A stretch of DNA of 64,000 nucleotides from FEN-1297 sp963710735 (GTDB taxonomy: Bacteria > Bacteroidota > Ignavibacteria > Ignavibacteriales > Ignavibacteriaceae): NCBI GenBank assembly GCA_963710735.1, contig CAVQBN010000024.1, positions 372,001 through 436,000 of the forward strand, read 5' to 3'. A model generated the notes under the pieces. The model had not been told where the DNA came from and made no database searches. It saw nothing but the letters and a program-made list of their open reading frames with translations. Positions 44,783 through 54,208 of the stretch are shown in pieces; positions within the stretch are counted from its first letter, which is position 1, and every line of letters begins with the position of its first letter. The position numbers and the translations under genes were made by a program.

Positions 44783-46981
44783 ATGTACTATAGATTTACA
44801 ACACTTCTAATAATTTTAATCACAGTAATAAGTTTAAATTTAACTGCAAAGACATATTATGTTGATTGGGCAAAAGGCAACGATTCGGCCAATGGTATAT
44901 CATTGGAAACTCCTTTTAAACATTGTCCTGGTGATCCAAATGCAAGTGGAACAGCTTCTTCAATTAATTTAGCTCCAGGTGATGTGGTTTTTATCAACGG
45001 TACATACTACGGACAAGTAATTGTAAATTTTTCTGGCAGTAAATCTAATCCCATCATTTTCAAAGGTACTATTAACTGGGCAACTGGTAGAGCAACATTT
45101 GATTTGCAAAATACTAGAAGTTATGCATTTAAAGGGAATGGAAGTTTTTTATCGTTCGAGAATTTAAACATATTCAATTATGCACAAAGTGGAGATTATC
45201 CAATTACAGCAACTAGCGCTGCGCATGACTGGACCTTTTATAATTGTACTGTAGCCTATTTACAAGGTTGGCAAAACAGAAGTCCCATGCCCGATCATTA
45301 TGTCTCTCAGCTTACAAATAATGTTTATAATATCACTTTTAATGATTGTGAGTTTTTCGCCTCAGGTAGAAGTATTTTTAACATTAGATATGCTTATAAT
45401 ATTACATTTAATAATTGTGATTTTGGCGGTATTAATAGAGGTAGCTCCACTGGATGGTTTTCGGTCGCAATTAGGCCTGAGGTAACCGCACATAATATTT
45501 ATATAACTAATTGTAAATTCCACGATGGCTGGCAGTATGGGGGTGACCAGGTTCCTGAATTAAATCACTCACCGGCTTTTATTCACGCATACGGATCAAG
45601 TACTTCTATTCACCCTTACAATATTTATATCGAAGGTTGTTATTTTTACAATAACAAAAAATTTAATACCGGTACAGGAACTGGAAGTCTTGAACTGGGT
45701 TCATATATTAAAAAAGTCTATGTATGGAATAATATTTTTGCAAATGCTTGTCAGTATTTTGGTGCTCAGCTAATGGCTTCAAATGCAGCTGACTCACTGT
45801 GGATTCAAAATAATACTTTCATTGATAGAGAATATACTAAAGATTACGGAGTATGCTCGATTAAATTATATGAAACATCTGGTGCAGAAGTTGGTAACAA
45901 TGTATGGATACAAAATAATTTGTTTTGGAGCGATGTAATCTCAAGCGGGGCACCTATATACATTACGGGTACTGGTAAATTTAAAGGGACTATAAATAAT
46001 AACGCATATTTTAGACCCAGCAATTCTAAAGTAAATATATCTGCCGGGAGTATTACAAGTTGGAGCTCTTGGCAAGCTTTAGGATATGACTTAAACTCTA
46101 ATTATTATCCTTTAAGTACAACTGAATGTTTTGTATCAATTCCTTCAGATGGCTCAACTACTTCACAAGGCAATTATCACATTAATCTTTCAGCTCCAGC
46201 ATTTTTAAAAACTGGTGGAATAACACTAACTGGATTTAATAAAGATTTTTCTGGTCTAAATAGGACTTCTCCTTGGAGTATTGGTGCTTATCAATTTTCT
46301 TTGAATTCATCTAATAATGGCGTTGTTACTAATATTAAAATTTTTTTAAGTGGTACATTTAATAACGGTACTATGTCTACCACATTAGATGACAATGGAT
46401 TTTTACCTTTAGACCAACCTTATAATGTTCAACCATGGAATTATGAGGGAACAGAAAAAGTAACAGCTATTCCAAATGGAATAGTTGACTGGATATTAAT
46501 TGAGTTGAGGAATGACACTTCAGCTTCTTCCGTAGTTGCAAGAAGAGCCGCATTCTTAAAAAATGACGGCGCGGTTGTAGATCTTGACGGAAGCAGTCCG
46601 GTTTTATTTAATTCAATTCCTCCTGGCAGTTATTATATTGTAATAAAGCACCGTAATCACCTTGCTGTTATGAGCGCGAATAAAGTGAATTTAAGTATGA
46701 GCTCATCAAACTATAATTTTACTGATTCCGAATTAAAAGCCTACGGCAAAAACCCTATGCAGAATTTAGGTAACGGCCAATATGGACTTTATTCGGGTGA
46801 TGCTAATGGTGATGGGACTGTATCTCAATCTGATATCATAAATATGTGGCTCCCCCAGTTTTTAAATAGTAAGGATGGTTATCAATCTGCTGATTTAAAT
46901 CTTGATGGCTCTGTGACTGCCGCTGATAATAATATGTACTGGCTAGTAAATAATGGTATAAGTTCACAAGTTCCTAAATAG
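44783..46981 (+). CDS. Secreted parallel beta-helix protein with C-terminal dockerin-like domain
   Basis: 732 residues. Signal peptide (~1-24, ending LTAK), then YYVDWAKGNDSANGISLETPFKH, the usual entry to a right-handed beta-helix. Many coils follow (YNITFNDCEFF, HNIYITNCKFHDG, YIEGCYFYNN, IQNNTFIDR, IQNNLFW) up to ~500. Next comes a Bacteroidota-type beta domain (~510-660) with IPNGIVDWILIELR. The last ~60 residues resemble a type I dockerin with two calcium loops, SGDANGDGTVSQSDI and ADLNLDGSVTAADN. No T9SS sorting tail. Such proteins may cut or bind polyuronic or other polysaccharides. The only plus-strand gene within the locus; catalytic residues not identified. Confidence 0.83.
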   Translation: MYYRFTTLLIILITVISLNLTAKTYYVDWAKGNDSANGISLETPFKHCPGDPNASGTASSINLAPGDVVFINGTYYGQVIVNFSGSKSNPIIFKGTINWATGRATFDLQNTRSYAFKGNGSFLSFENLNIFNYAQSGDYPITATSAAHDWTFYNCTVAYLQGWQNRSPMPDHYVSQLTNNVYNITFNDCEFFASGRSIFNIRYAYNITFNNCDFGGINRGSSTGWFSVAIRPEVTAHNIYITNCKFHDGWQYGGDQVPELNHSPAFIHAYGSSTSIHPYNIYIEGCYFYNNKKFNTGTGTGSLELGSYIKKVYVWNNIFANACQYFGAQLMASNAADSLWIQNNTFIDREYTKDYGVCSIKLYETSGAEVGNNVWIQNNLFWSDVISSGAPIYITGTGKFKGTINNNAYFRPSNSKVNISAGSITSWSSWQALGYDLNSNYYPLSTTECFVSIPSDGSTTSQGNYHINLSAPAFLKTGGITLTGFNKDFSGLNRTSPWSIGAYQFSLNSSNNGVVTNIKIFLSGTFNNGTMSTTLDDNGFLPLDQPYNVQPWNYEGTEKVTAIPNGIVDWILIELRNDTSASSVVARRAAFLKNDGAVVDLDGSSPVLFNSIPPGSYYIVIKHRNHLAVMSANKVNLSMSSSNYNFTDSELKAYGKNPMQNLGNGQYGLYSGDANGDGTVSQSDIINMWLPQFLNSKDGYQSADLNLDGSVTAADNNMYWLVNNGISSQVPK

Positions 46982-47040
46982 GAAATAATAATTATTTTTT
47001 AAGTGATTAATTTCTTCAATTAAAATACACCCGTATAAAG

Positions 47041-47631
47041 CTATAATTTTATTTCTATTACAAAATTATTTTCAAGCTTATATGTTTTCCCGGATTTTTC
47101 ACAAGAAGCAAAGCCCTTATCATCAAACTTTAATCTTTTACCTGCCTCACTAACCCATCCTATAATTCTGCCTGGATTACCCACAATTAAGGCATAATCC
47201 GGAACATTTTTGGTAACCACGGCACCCGCACCAATCATACAGTGTTTTCCTAATGTGTTTCCGCATACGATAGTTGCGTTTGCACCAATTGAAGCCCCCT
47301 CTTTTACAAGTGTCTTAACATAAAATTCTTCACCTACTTGAGGATATTTACATTTGGGATCGAGAATATTTGTAAAAACCATAGAAGGCCCGCAAAATAC
47401 GTAATCCTCCAATGTGACACCCTCATAAATAGATACGTTGTTTTGTATTTTACAATAATCTCCAATTATTACATTATTCGCTACATTCACATTCTGGCCA
47501 AGAACACAGCGGACTCCAATTTGAGCACCCTTTTGTATATGAGAAAAATGCCAGATTTTTGTTCCTTCTCCTATTGACACGCCTTCATCAACAACGGCAT
47601 GTGAATCTATATAGAAATTATTTTTATTCAT
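47041..47631 (-). CDS. wbpD: UDP-2-acetamido-3-amino-2,3-dideoxyglucuronate N-acetyltransferase (WbpD), copy 2
   Basis: 196 residues, the same beta-helix acetyltransferase as at 30149-30754 with a shorter N-terminus (MNKNNFYIDSHAVV) and a different end (FVIEIKL). The core motifs, GTKIWHFSHI, YCKIQNNVSIYEGV, CGPSMVFTNILDPKCKYPQVG and IVCGNTLGKHCMIGAGAVVT, are kept. It lies 93 bases after wbpB copy 2 with no inserted DNA, so this pair looks like the ancestral arrangement. Product role: N3-acetylation to UDP-GlcNAc(3NAc)A. Confidence 0.9.
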   Translation of the reverse strand: MNKNNFYIDSHAVVDEGVSIGEGTKIWHFSHIQKGAQIGVRCVLGQNVNVANNVIIGDYCKIQNNVSIYEGVTLEDYVFCGPSMVFTNILDPKCKYPQVGEEFYVKTLVKEGASIGANATIVCGNTLGKHCMIGAGAVVTKNVPDYALIVGNPGRIIGWVSEAGKRLKFDDKGFASCEKSGKTYKLENNFVIEIKL

Positions 47632-47724
47632 ATTAGTCTGTTTTTTTTGTTTAAATAAATAAGCTGTAGTTTTATATACTAATTAAAGTATATAAACTTA
47701 CTAAAAGTTTAGAATTAAATGCTT

Positions 47725-48678
47725 CTACTTTTTTAACAAGTAATGTAATTTATCATTATCAATTTTCTCTAAGGGTTTGGCGTTCCTAATATTGTAAACA
47801 AGTTTAATAGATTGCCTGGCATCCTTAATGCCAAAGCCTCTTCCCGCAAGAGTTTCCTCATATACTTTAGTATGAAGATCGGTAAATCCCTCACTAAATT
47901 GAATTTCTTCTCCATTAACCAGTATTGATCTGAAAGTTGGTTTGCCTGCATCAGCGGCTTCTTTTGGTAAATCGTTCCTATCGGTTGATAAAAACCACGT
48001 AACATCCGCATTCTGTAATTCAAGAGCACCGCTCATTCTTTTTTTCTCTGATAAATAGACATAACTATTTTGTACGTCTCCAAAAAGCCAGCTGAGCATA
48101 TCGAAGAAATGCACACCTATATTTGTTGCAATCCCTCCTGATTTTTCAATGATGCTTTTCCATGAATGATTGTACCAAACACCTCTTGAAGTAATATAAG
48201 TTAATGTAACATTATATTTTTTATTTAATTTTTGACTTTCAATTTTTTTCTTCAATGCTATTAGCGATGGATGTACACGAAGCTGAAGAATCGTAAATAC
48301 CCTGCTTCCTTTATATTCATTTTCAAGTTCTTCAAGAGCATCCAGGTTCCAGGGATTCAAAACAAGCGGTTTTTCGCATATTGCATTAGCCCCTACTCGT
48401 AAAGCTAGCCTGATATGTGCATCATGTAAGTTGTTAGGTGAACATATTGTGATATAATGAACTCTATTCTCTTCCGGTCCTCTTCTAAGTTTTTCCAAAT
48501 GCCTGTCGAATCTTTCAAACTCAGTAAAAAAACTAGCATCCGTAAAATAGCGGTCAAGTATTCCTACAGAATCATGCGGATCGACTGCAGCAATAAGATT
48601 ATTCCCTGTCTCCTGAATAGCTTTTAAATGTCTCGGTGCGATATAGCCTGCCGCACCTGTTAATGCAAAATTTTTCAA
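47725..48678 (-). CDS. wbpB: UDP-2-acetamido-2-deoxyglucuronate 3-dehydrogenase (WbpB/WlbA), copy 2
   Basis: 317 residues, the same length as copy 1 at 28180-29133; 38 differences by hand count, about 88% identical. The Rossmann start (ALTGAAGYIAPRHLKAI), CEKPLVLNPWNL, TNIGVHFFDMLSW and QFSEGFTDLH are identical. Most differences are conservative, so both copies were kept functional. It sits in the natural order glycosyltransferase, wbpB, wbpD. The WbpE aminotransferase that should use its product is not in the window. Confidence 0.92.
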   Translation of the reverse strand: MKNFALTGAAGYIAPRHLKAIQETGNNLIAAVDPHDSVGILDRYFTDASFFTEFERFDRHLEKLRRGPEENRVHYITICSPNNLHDAHIRLALRVGANAICEKPLVLNPWNLDALEELENEYKGSRVFTILQLRVHPSLIALKKKIESQKLNKKYNVTLTYITSRGVWYNHSWKSIIEKSGGIATNIGVHFFDMLSWLFGDVQNSYVYLSEKKRMSGALELQNADVTWFLSTDRNDLPKEAADAGKPTFRSILVNGEEIQFSEGFTDLHTKVYEETLAGRGFGIKDARQSIKLVYNIRNAKPLEKIDNDKLHYLLKK

Positions 48679-48742
48679 ATTGATTCCAATTTATTATTAA
48701 AAAGATTAATTATAGTTTTATTTCTTGTATGAATATTTATTG

Positions 48743-49934
48743 CTAAATAAATGCTTGATTTATTAAATCAACATATCTTTTTTTCATAACGTTGCCAGAG
48801 ATTTGCTGTATAGACTGAAAGGCAATTTCAGTTTGTAATTTTCTTTTTAAAGGATCTGCACAAAGCGACCTGATAGCTTCAGCAAACCCTTCAGGCTTAC
48901 TATCATCAACGTAAGTTATACATTTATCGTTTAATGTGTTTGACAATTCATCAAGCCGGGTAGCTATTACCGGAATTCCACACATTATATATTCAAATGC
49001 TTTTGTTGATAACGCAAGGTTCATAAATTTTGTATTCAAATATGGAACTATCCCAAAATCATGTTTAGCTATTAAGCCCGGTATATCTTCCATTTTAACA
49101 CTACCATGTAAATTTACAAACTCTTTAATTTCCAATTCACTTATAATTTGTTCAAGTTTCATTCTGTATAATTCTTCATAACCACCATATAGGTTTAAAA
49201 GTTCCTGGCACATACTTTTGTACTATCTTAATTGCTTTTACCGCATTGTGCAATCCGAATCTATTTGCAATTGTCCCATGATATAAAATGGTTGCTTTAT
49301 CAGATATAACTTTAAATTCTCTATTTTTATGAAATTTAAAAATATTTTCATCGGCTGTATTCAATACTAAAGTTATTTTATTAGCAGAACTGCCTCTTTT
49401 TATAAAATTATTTTTGCAGGTTTCAGTTACTGTAATAATATGATCAGCAATCTTAAAGGAATATTTTTCAATAATTGTTAAGAGCTTAAGAAAAAACTTA
49501 TGTCTATTATTTGGCCATTTTTCTTCGAATAACTCAACAGATGGATCATGTATATCCAAAACTAATTTTGCGCCAAAAAATTTCTGCCAAATTCCAACAA
49601 AAATCAGGTAATCAGGTAAATTATGAGCTTGGATTACCCTATATTTTCTTTTAATATTTAATTTTTGAAGCCAAAAAAATGAAATAATAATGAAGAATAT
49701 AGATTGGATCGCATATTTTAATATTTTTTCCTGCTGTGCGTATTTAATAATCCTGTAAATAGAAACTCCATGAATTATTTCCTTAGATTTTTGGCTGTCC
49801 CCACGCATACAAATAATATCTACTTCAATACCTGCATTTATAAGTGCCTCTGCTTCTCTTCGTATTCTCGGATCATCTGGATAAGTTGACATTGCCAACA
49901 TGCATATTCTTTTAGTTCTTAAGTTGGAGCTCAT
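48743..49934 (-). pseudogene. Family 4-type glycosyltransferase split by a frameshift
   Basis: Two pieces of one GT-B enzyme of ~395 residues. Piece one (49934 to 49176) has ICMLAMSTYPDDPRIRREAEAL, the hallmark of this GT4 subgroup, then VIQAHNLPDYLIFVGIW, LDIHDPSVELF and ILYHGTIANRFGLHNAVKAI. It then goes out of frame at GTF. Piece two (to 48743) continues LNLYGGYEELYRMKLEQII, HGSVKMEDIPGLIAKHDFGIVPY, STKAFEYIMCGIPVIATR. Removing one T from the T-run at about 49197-49201 joins them. It would act in building the repeat unit. Either recently inactivated or a base-calling error. Confidence 0.82.
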
Positions 49935-50078
49935 ATAATTATTTTAATATTTAAAATTATTCAACATTAAAAGATTTATTTTTGCTTTTTGTTTTTATAA
50001 AAGGCAAAATATATTAATCTATTACTAATATTTATTTTTATGCTGTATCGTTTTATAAATATTAATAAAACCTAAAAT

Positions 50079-51050
50079 CTAGACGTTATCAACTTTGTAC
50101 TTATATTCTTTTTTAAAATATTCTGCCATTTGTTTGGGTATTACGTTCCAGTATTGCCCACTATAATTTTTACGTATGAATTCTAAAAACTCTTTGAAGT
50201 ACGTAACATTATACTCTTCCAAAGGTGGTTTAGAAAAATCATCAAAACACATATAGTCAGGGTGGGTATTTAACAATACCATTCCTCCATTACCGGCAAT
50301 CCAATCCAATTTTTCTTCCCATATTTTAGGTGTGGTTTCTTTCATCAATACAAACAATGTAAAATCCTGAACTAGAGTATAAGGCATTTCGACATATGGC
50401 GGCCGGCCGTTTACCCTGTTTATCCAGAAGGGGAAAATAGTTCCTGCGCCGGAAGGCTGAGGCTCGAACGGATCGGTATCAAATGTAGAAAGGTCATATT
50501 CTATATCGAGGTCGCCAATCCAGCCTAGATTCCGGATCATAGATGGAGCCCTAAATCCTACTGCACCCCAGTCTTTTATATAAGAGTTAATTTTCTCAGC
50601 ACTCTCTAAAAATGTTTTCCTATTCTGAAATAACTTACCATCGTGATGAAGGCCGTGCACACCGTATTCGAATCCATTTTCATTTATGGTTTTTAATAAA
50701 TTCTTTTCTACTTTATAATCCCGTTCGGGGACAAAGTTAAAAGATGATACAAATCCTAATTTTTTTTCAATTTCCATTAATTGCAATACCCTGTTATAGC
50801 CTATTTGATGCTCAACGTCATGAGTAAGGATAACAGCGAACTTTTTATTATCCGGCCATCCTTTCCAATTATCCGGAGGTTTGGAAGACGAATTTAAGAT
50901 AGGCCAGACATCCCTATATTTTTTAAGCTTAAAATTAAGGCGTCTCCTCCTGAGAAAAAGCTGGAGTTTCCTGGACATGAAAGGCTTAAGTAAATAATAT
51001 AATCTCTGCATTTTTATTTTGCCCCCATAATTTATTGCTGGAATATTCAT
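50079..51050 (-). CDS. Polysaccharide deacetylase-family protein
   Basis: 323 residues from the first ATG; an ATG 13 codons later (51011, MQRLYYLLKP) is also possible. The N-terminal ~55 residues are basic and may touch the membrane. The NodB-like domain has FAVILTHDVEHQIG (Asp and His of motif 1), GVHGLHHDGKLF (the H-x-x-x-H zinc pair) and VGFRAPSMIRN, later LLNTHPDYM. Members remove N-acetyl groups from glycans or act on related amides. In this operon it probably trims a sugar of the repeat unit, before or after export. No signal peptide is obvious, so its side of the membrane is uncertain. Confidence 0.8.
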   Translation of the reverse strand: MNIPAINYGGKIKMQRLYYLLKPFMSRKLQLFLRRRRLNFKLKKYRDVWPILNSSSKPPDNWKGWPDNKKFAVILTHDVEHQIGYNRVLQLMEIEKKLGFVSSFNFVPERDYKVEKNLLKTINENGFEYGVHGLHHDGKLFQNRKTFLESAEKINSYIKDWGAVGFRAPSMIRNLGWIGDLDIEYDLSTFDTDPFEPQPSGAGTIFPFWINRVNGRPPYVEMPYTLVQDFTLFVLMKETTPKIWEEKLDWIAGNGGMVLLNTHPDYMCFDDFSKPPLEEYNVTYFKEFLEFIRKNYSGQYWNVIPKQMAEYFKKEYKYKVDNV

Positions 51051-51228
51051 AGTTTAAATATTATAAATTGAATTAAAATCTATTTCCCCTACATACAATA
51101 ATTGAAGTATAGTGACCTTAGTTGTTTAGATTAAACCGCCTAATAATACTTGCCATGAAAACTAAATATTCACAACTCTTAAGTTGTGATTTTCCTTCTA
51201 ACTGTAAAGTTAGTTATTAATAAACAAT

Positions 51229-52593
51229 CTAAGCTTTGTAAATCTTATTACTTCTCACACCGTGTTTCTCAAATGCATTTCGTGTATCGACTATTATTTT
51301 TGCATGTTTGCTTATTGCTTCATAATCAAACGAAGAATGATCGGTACTCAAAATAATCAAATCATATTTTGAAATATTTTCTTTGCTTAATTTTACTGAT
51401 TTCATATCAAACTTGTACTTACGTGCCGGAGGCAGTTTTGGTACATACGGATCACTGTAATCTACCTTTGCTCCTTTCTCTTGTAATATTTCTATCAATT
51501 TTAATGATGGTGATTCCCGCATATCGTCTATATCTTTTTTATAGGATGCACCTAGTATTAACACCTTAGACCCGTTTAATGATTTTTTATGCTTATTTAA
51601 TACATGTCCGGATTTTTCAACTACATAATACGGCATGAAAGTATTTATTTCGCCGGCCAATTCTATAAACTTTGTATTTATATCATACTCACGGGCTTTC
51701 CATGTTAAATAAAATGGGTCGATCGGAATGCAGTGTCCTCCTAAGCCAGGTCCCGGGTAAAATGCCTGAAATCCGAATGGTTTTGTTTTCGCTGCTTCAA
51801 TTACTTCCCATACATCAATATCCATCCTGTCAAAAACCATTTTTAGTTCATTTACCAGCGCTATATTTATTGAGCGGTAAATATTTTCAAGAAGCTTAGT
51901 AGCTTCCGCTGCCCTTGGTGAAGATACCATTACTGTCTTTACAATTACATGATCGTAAAGCGCCTTGGTTAATTTTAAGCATTTTTGAGTTACACCGCCT
52001 ATTACTTTAGGGATTGTGGCCGTACTAAAATCCGGGTTATTCGGGTCTTCTCTTTCAGGTGAGAATGCCAGATAGAAATCTTCTCCGACTTTAAATTTTA
52101 CAGCCTTATGTGCAGAAGATGCATCTTTAGTTTTTTTTGCTTGAACAGCCGGTGCATTTTCAAACATCGGGAGAAGTATTTCATCTGTAGTGCCTGGGTA
52201 TGTAGATGATTCGAGAACCACTAACTGTCCTTTGCGTAAATATTTGGCTACTATCTTACCGGAATTTTCTATGAATGTCAGATCGGGTTCTCTATGTTCG
52301 TCAAGAGGAGTGGGCACACATATAATAATAGCATCACATTTGGTAAGTCGTGAAAAGTCCGATGTGGCTTCAAACTTCTTTTTATTTACGGCTGCCTTAA
52401 TACGTTCAGCCTTAATATGTTTAATATAAGTTTTCCCGCTGTTAAGTAAGGGTATTTTCTTTTCATCAATGTCAAAGCCGATTACTCTAATATTTTTATG
52501 TGCGAATTCGAGTCCTAAGGGTAAACCAACATACCCCAATCCGATTATACCGACAACTGCTGTTTTATCTTCTATTTTTTGTAGTAAGCTCAT
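51229..52593 (-). CDS. wbpA: UDP-N-acetylglucosamine 6-dehydrogenase (nucleotide-sugar dehydrogenase)
   Basis: 454 residues. NAD-binding VVGIIGLGYVGLPLGLEFA, VPTPLDEHREPDL, the SSTYPGTT loop, FSPEREDPNN, and the catalytic Cys in GGHCIPIDPFY. The C-terminal UDP-binding domain has LGASYKKDIDDMRESPSLKLIEIL. The spacing fits WbpA-type UDP-GlcNAc C6 dehydrogenases, which feed WbpB. A ~20-residue insert rich in Lys/Ala (around 150) is unusual. It makes UDP-GlcNAc-uronate from UDP-GlcNAc with two NAD+. It precedes the deacetylase gene and follows wecB in the same leftward run. Confidence 0.85.
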   Translation of the reverse strand: MSLLQKIEDKTAVVGIIGLGYVGLPLGLEFAHKNIRVIGFDIDEKKIPLLNSGKTYIKHIKAERIKAAVNKKKFEATSDFSRLTKCDAIIICVPTPLDEHREPDLTFIENSGKIVAKYLRKGQLVVLESSTYPGTTDEILLPMFENAPAVQAKKTKDASSAHKAVKFKVGEDFYLAFSPEREDPNNPDFSTATIPKVIGGVTQKCLKLTKALYDHVIVKTVMVSSPRAAEATKLLENIYRSINIALVNELKMVFDRMDIDVWEVIEAAKTKPFGFQAFYPGPGLGGHCIPIDPFYLTWKAREYDINTKFIELAGEINTFMPYYVVEKSGHVLNKHKKSLNGSKVLILGASYKKDIDDMRESPSLKLIEILQEKGAKVDYSDPYVPKLPPARKYKFDMKSVKLSKENISKYDLIILSTDHSSFDYEAISKHAKIIVDTRNAFEKHGVRSNKIYKA

Positions 52594-52876
52594 AATTTTT
52601 CTTAAATTATTTTAAAATGGTTATTTAAATATTTGAATCAATTTTTATATCGTCTTCTGCTATCCAACAAAGAAGATTTCTTTTTAAGTCAAAGTTATAT
52701 TTATTAATGTCTGTCATATCAAATGATCCCGCCTAAGCGGGAAACTGAAATATCTCCTACTCAAAACAAACTAGTATTAAAAAAAACATTCCGCTAAATT
52801 GTTTAAATTTTTAAAAAATACAGATTTAAATCTACATTAATTTTATACAATAAAGTTTTTATAAAACAAAAAATTG
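52594..52876. other. Intergenic region
   Basis: 283 AT-rich bases between the dehydrogenase and epimerase genes; contains atcccgcctaagcgggaa, a small gcgg/ccgc-type hairpin near 52726-52743. No gene. Confidence 0.4.
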
Positions 52877-53977
52877 CTATTTGTCAATCAAGATAGAAAC
52901 AATTCTTTCTGCAGCATGTCCGTCCCATAATTCAGGCATAGAGCCTTTTTTCGTTTTTCCTTCCAGAACTTCAAGAGCAGCTCTTTTCACCTTTCCAAGA
53001 TCTGTTCCGATTAGCTGGTTAGTTCCTACTTCAACTGTAATAGGTCGTTCCGTATTATCTCTTACTGTAATACACTGAACTCCCAGATAAGTAGATTCTT
53101 CCTGAATTCCGCCGCTGTCAGTAATTATCAGCTCTGCATTTTTAGTAAGATTTAGAAAATCAATATAACCTATCGGCTCGGTTAAATGAACATTTTTAGA
53201 AAGACGATCCTCCAGGTTGTACTTTTTCAGATTTTTACTTGTTCGGGGGTGGATCGGGAAAATTACAGGCCGCTTTTCTGCTATATCATTTAGAAAGGAG
53301 ATAAGCTCATTAAGGAATTCCGGTGAGTCGACATTAGCAGGACGATGAAGCGTAACCAGTACAAATTTTTCCGTATCAATTCTTAATTCTGATCTTATGA
53401 TTGACTTTTCCGATTTAGGAAGATAATACACAAGACTGTCTATCATTACATTCCCGACGAAGAAAATTTTATTTTCGGAAACACCCTCACGTTTAAGGTT
53501 TTCAATCCCGCTCTTTTCAGTTACAAAAAGGTAATCAGCAATTTGATCCGTTAACAGCCTGTTAATTTCTTCAGGCATCGTTCGGTCGTAGCTCCTAAGG
53601 CCTGCCTCCACATGTGCTATTTTAATTCCCATTTTTACAGCAACTATGCTGCATGCCGCTGTAGAGTTTACGTCACCGACTACGATGATTAAATCCGGTT
53701 TTTCATCAATCAATACTTTTTCAAATTCAATCATTACTTTAGCTGTCTGTTCTGCATGCGAGCCCGATCCTACGCCAAGGTAAAAGTCAGGTTTTGGAAG
53801 TTCAAGCTCATCAAAAAATATTTTAGACATTTTTTCGTCATAATGCTGGCCGGTATGACAAATCAAATGTTCAATTTTTAATTCTTTGTTTTTTTCCTTC
53901 AGTTTTTCAAAAGCTTTATGTATGGGTGCAACTTTCATAAAGTTGGGACGCGCACCAACTACAGATATGATTTTCAT
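52877..53977 (-). CDS. wecB: Non-hydrolysing UDP-N-acetylglucosamine 2-epimerase
   Basis: 366 residues. VVGARPNFMKVAPI at the N-terminus, CHTGQHYDEKMSKIFF, VVGDVNSTAACSIVAVKMGIKIAHVEAGLRSYDRTMPEEINR, and the ITDSGGIQEESTYLGVQCITVRDNTERPITVEVGTN signature. The family interconverts UDP-GlcNAc and UDP-ManNAc. The WbpI branch does the same step on UDP-GlcNAc(3NAc)A. Given WbpA, WbpB and WbpD alongside, the WbpI role (to UDP-ManNAc(3NAc)A) is plausible, but it cannot be told from WecB by eye. Confidence 0.9.
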   Translation of the reverse strand: MKIISVVGARPNFMKVAPIHKAFEKLKEKNKELKIEHLICHTGQHYDEKMSKIFFDELELPKPDFYLGVGSGSHAEQTAKVMIEFEKVLIDEKPDLIIVVGDVNSTAACSIVAVKMGIKIAHVEAGLRSYDRTMPEEINRLLTDQIADYLFVTEKSGIENLKREGVSENKIFFVGNVMIDSLVYYLPKSEKSIIRSELRIDTEKFVLVTLHRPANVDSPEFLNELISFLNDIAEKRPVIFPIHPRTSKNLKKYNLEDRLSKNVHLTEPIGYIDFLNLTKNAELIITDSGGIQEESTYLGVQCITVRDNTERPITVEVGTNQLIGTDLGKVKRAALEVLEGKTKKGSMPELWDGHAAERIVSILIDK

Positions 53978-54208
53978 AAAATAACTTTTCTCTAATTTAG
54001 AGTTAATAAATTGACTAATATTGCAGACAAGAAATATGGGAACATATAAAAAGTTTTAATCTAATAACCTGGATCTCAAGGAATGGGGATGACAAAAAAT
54101 TTACAAGAATCAAAAAAGAAAAATTCCGGTTAAGAGAAGAAAATTGCAGATAAAATTTGCCCCTAGAATAGGATGAATTCCATTGAGAAAATTAATTGAA
54201 GTCTGATA
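53978..54208. other. Intergenic region
   Basis: 230 bases, no gene or strong hairpin seen. Confidence 0.35.
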
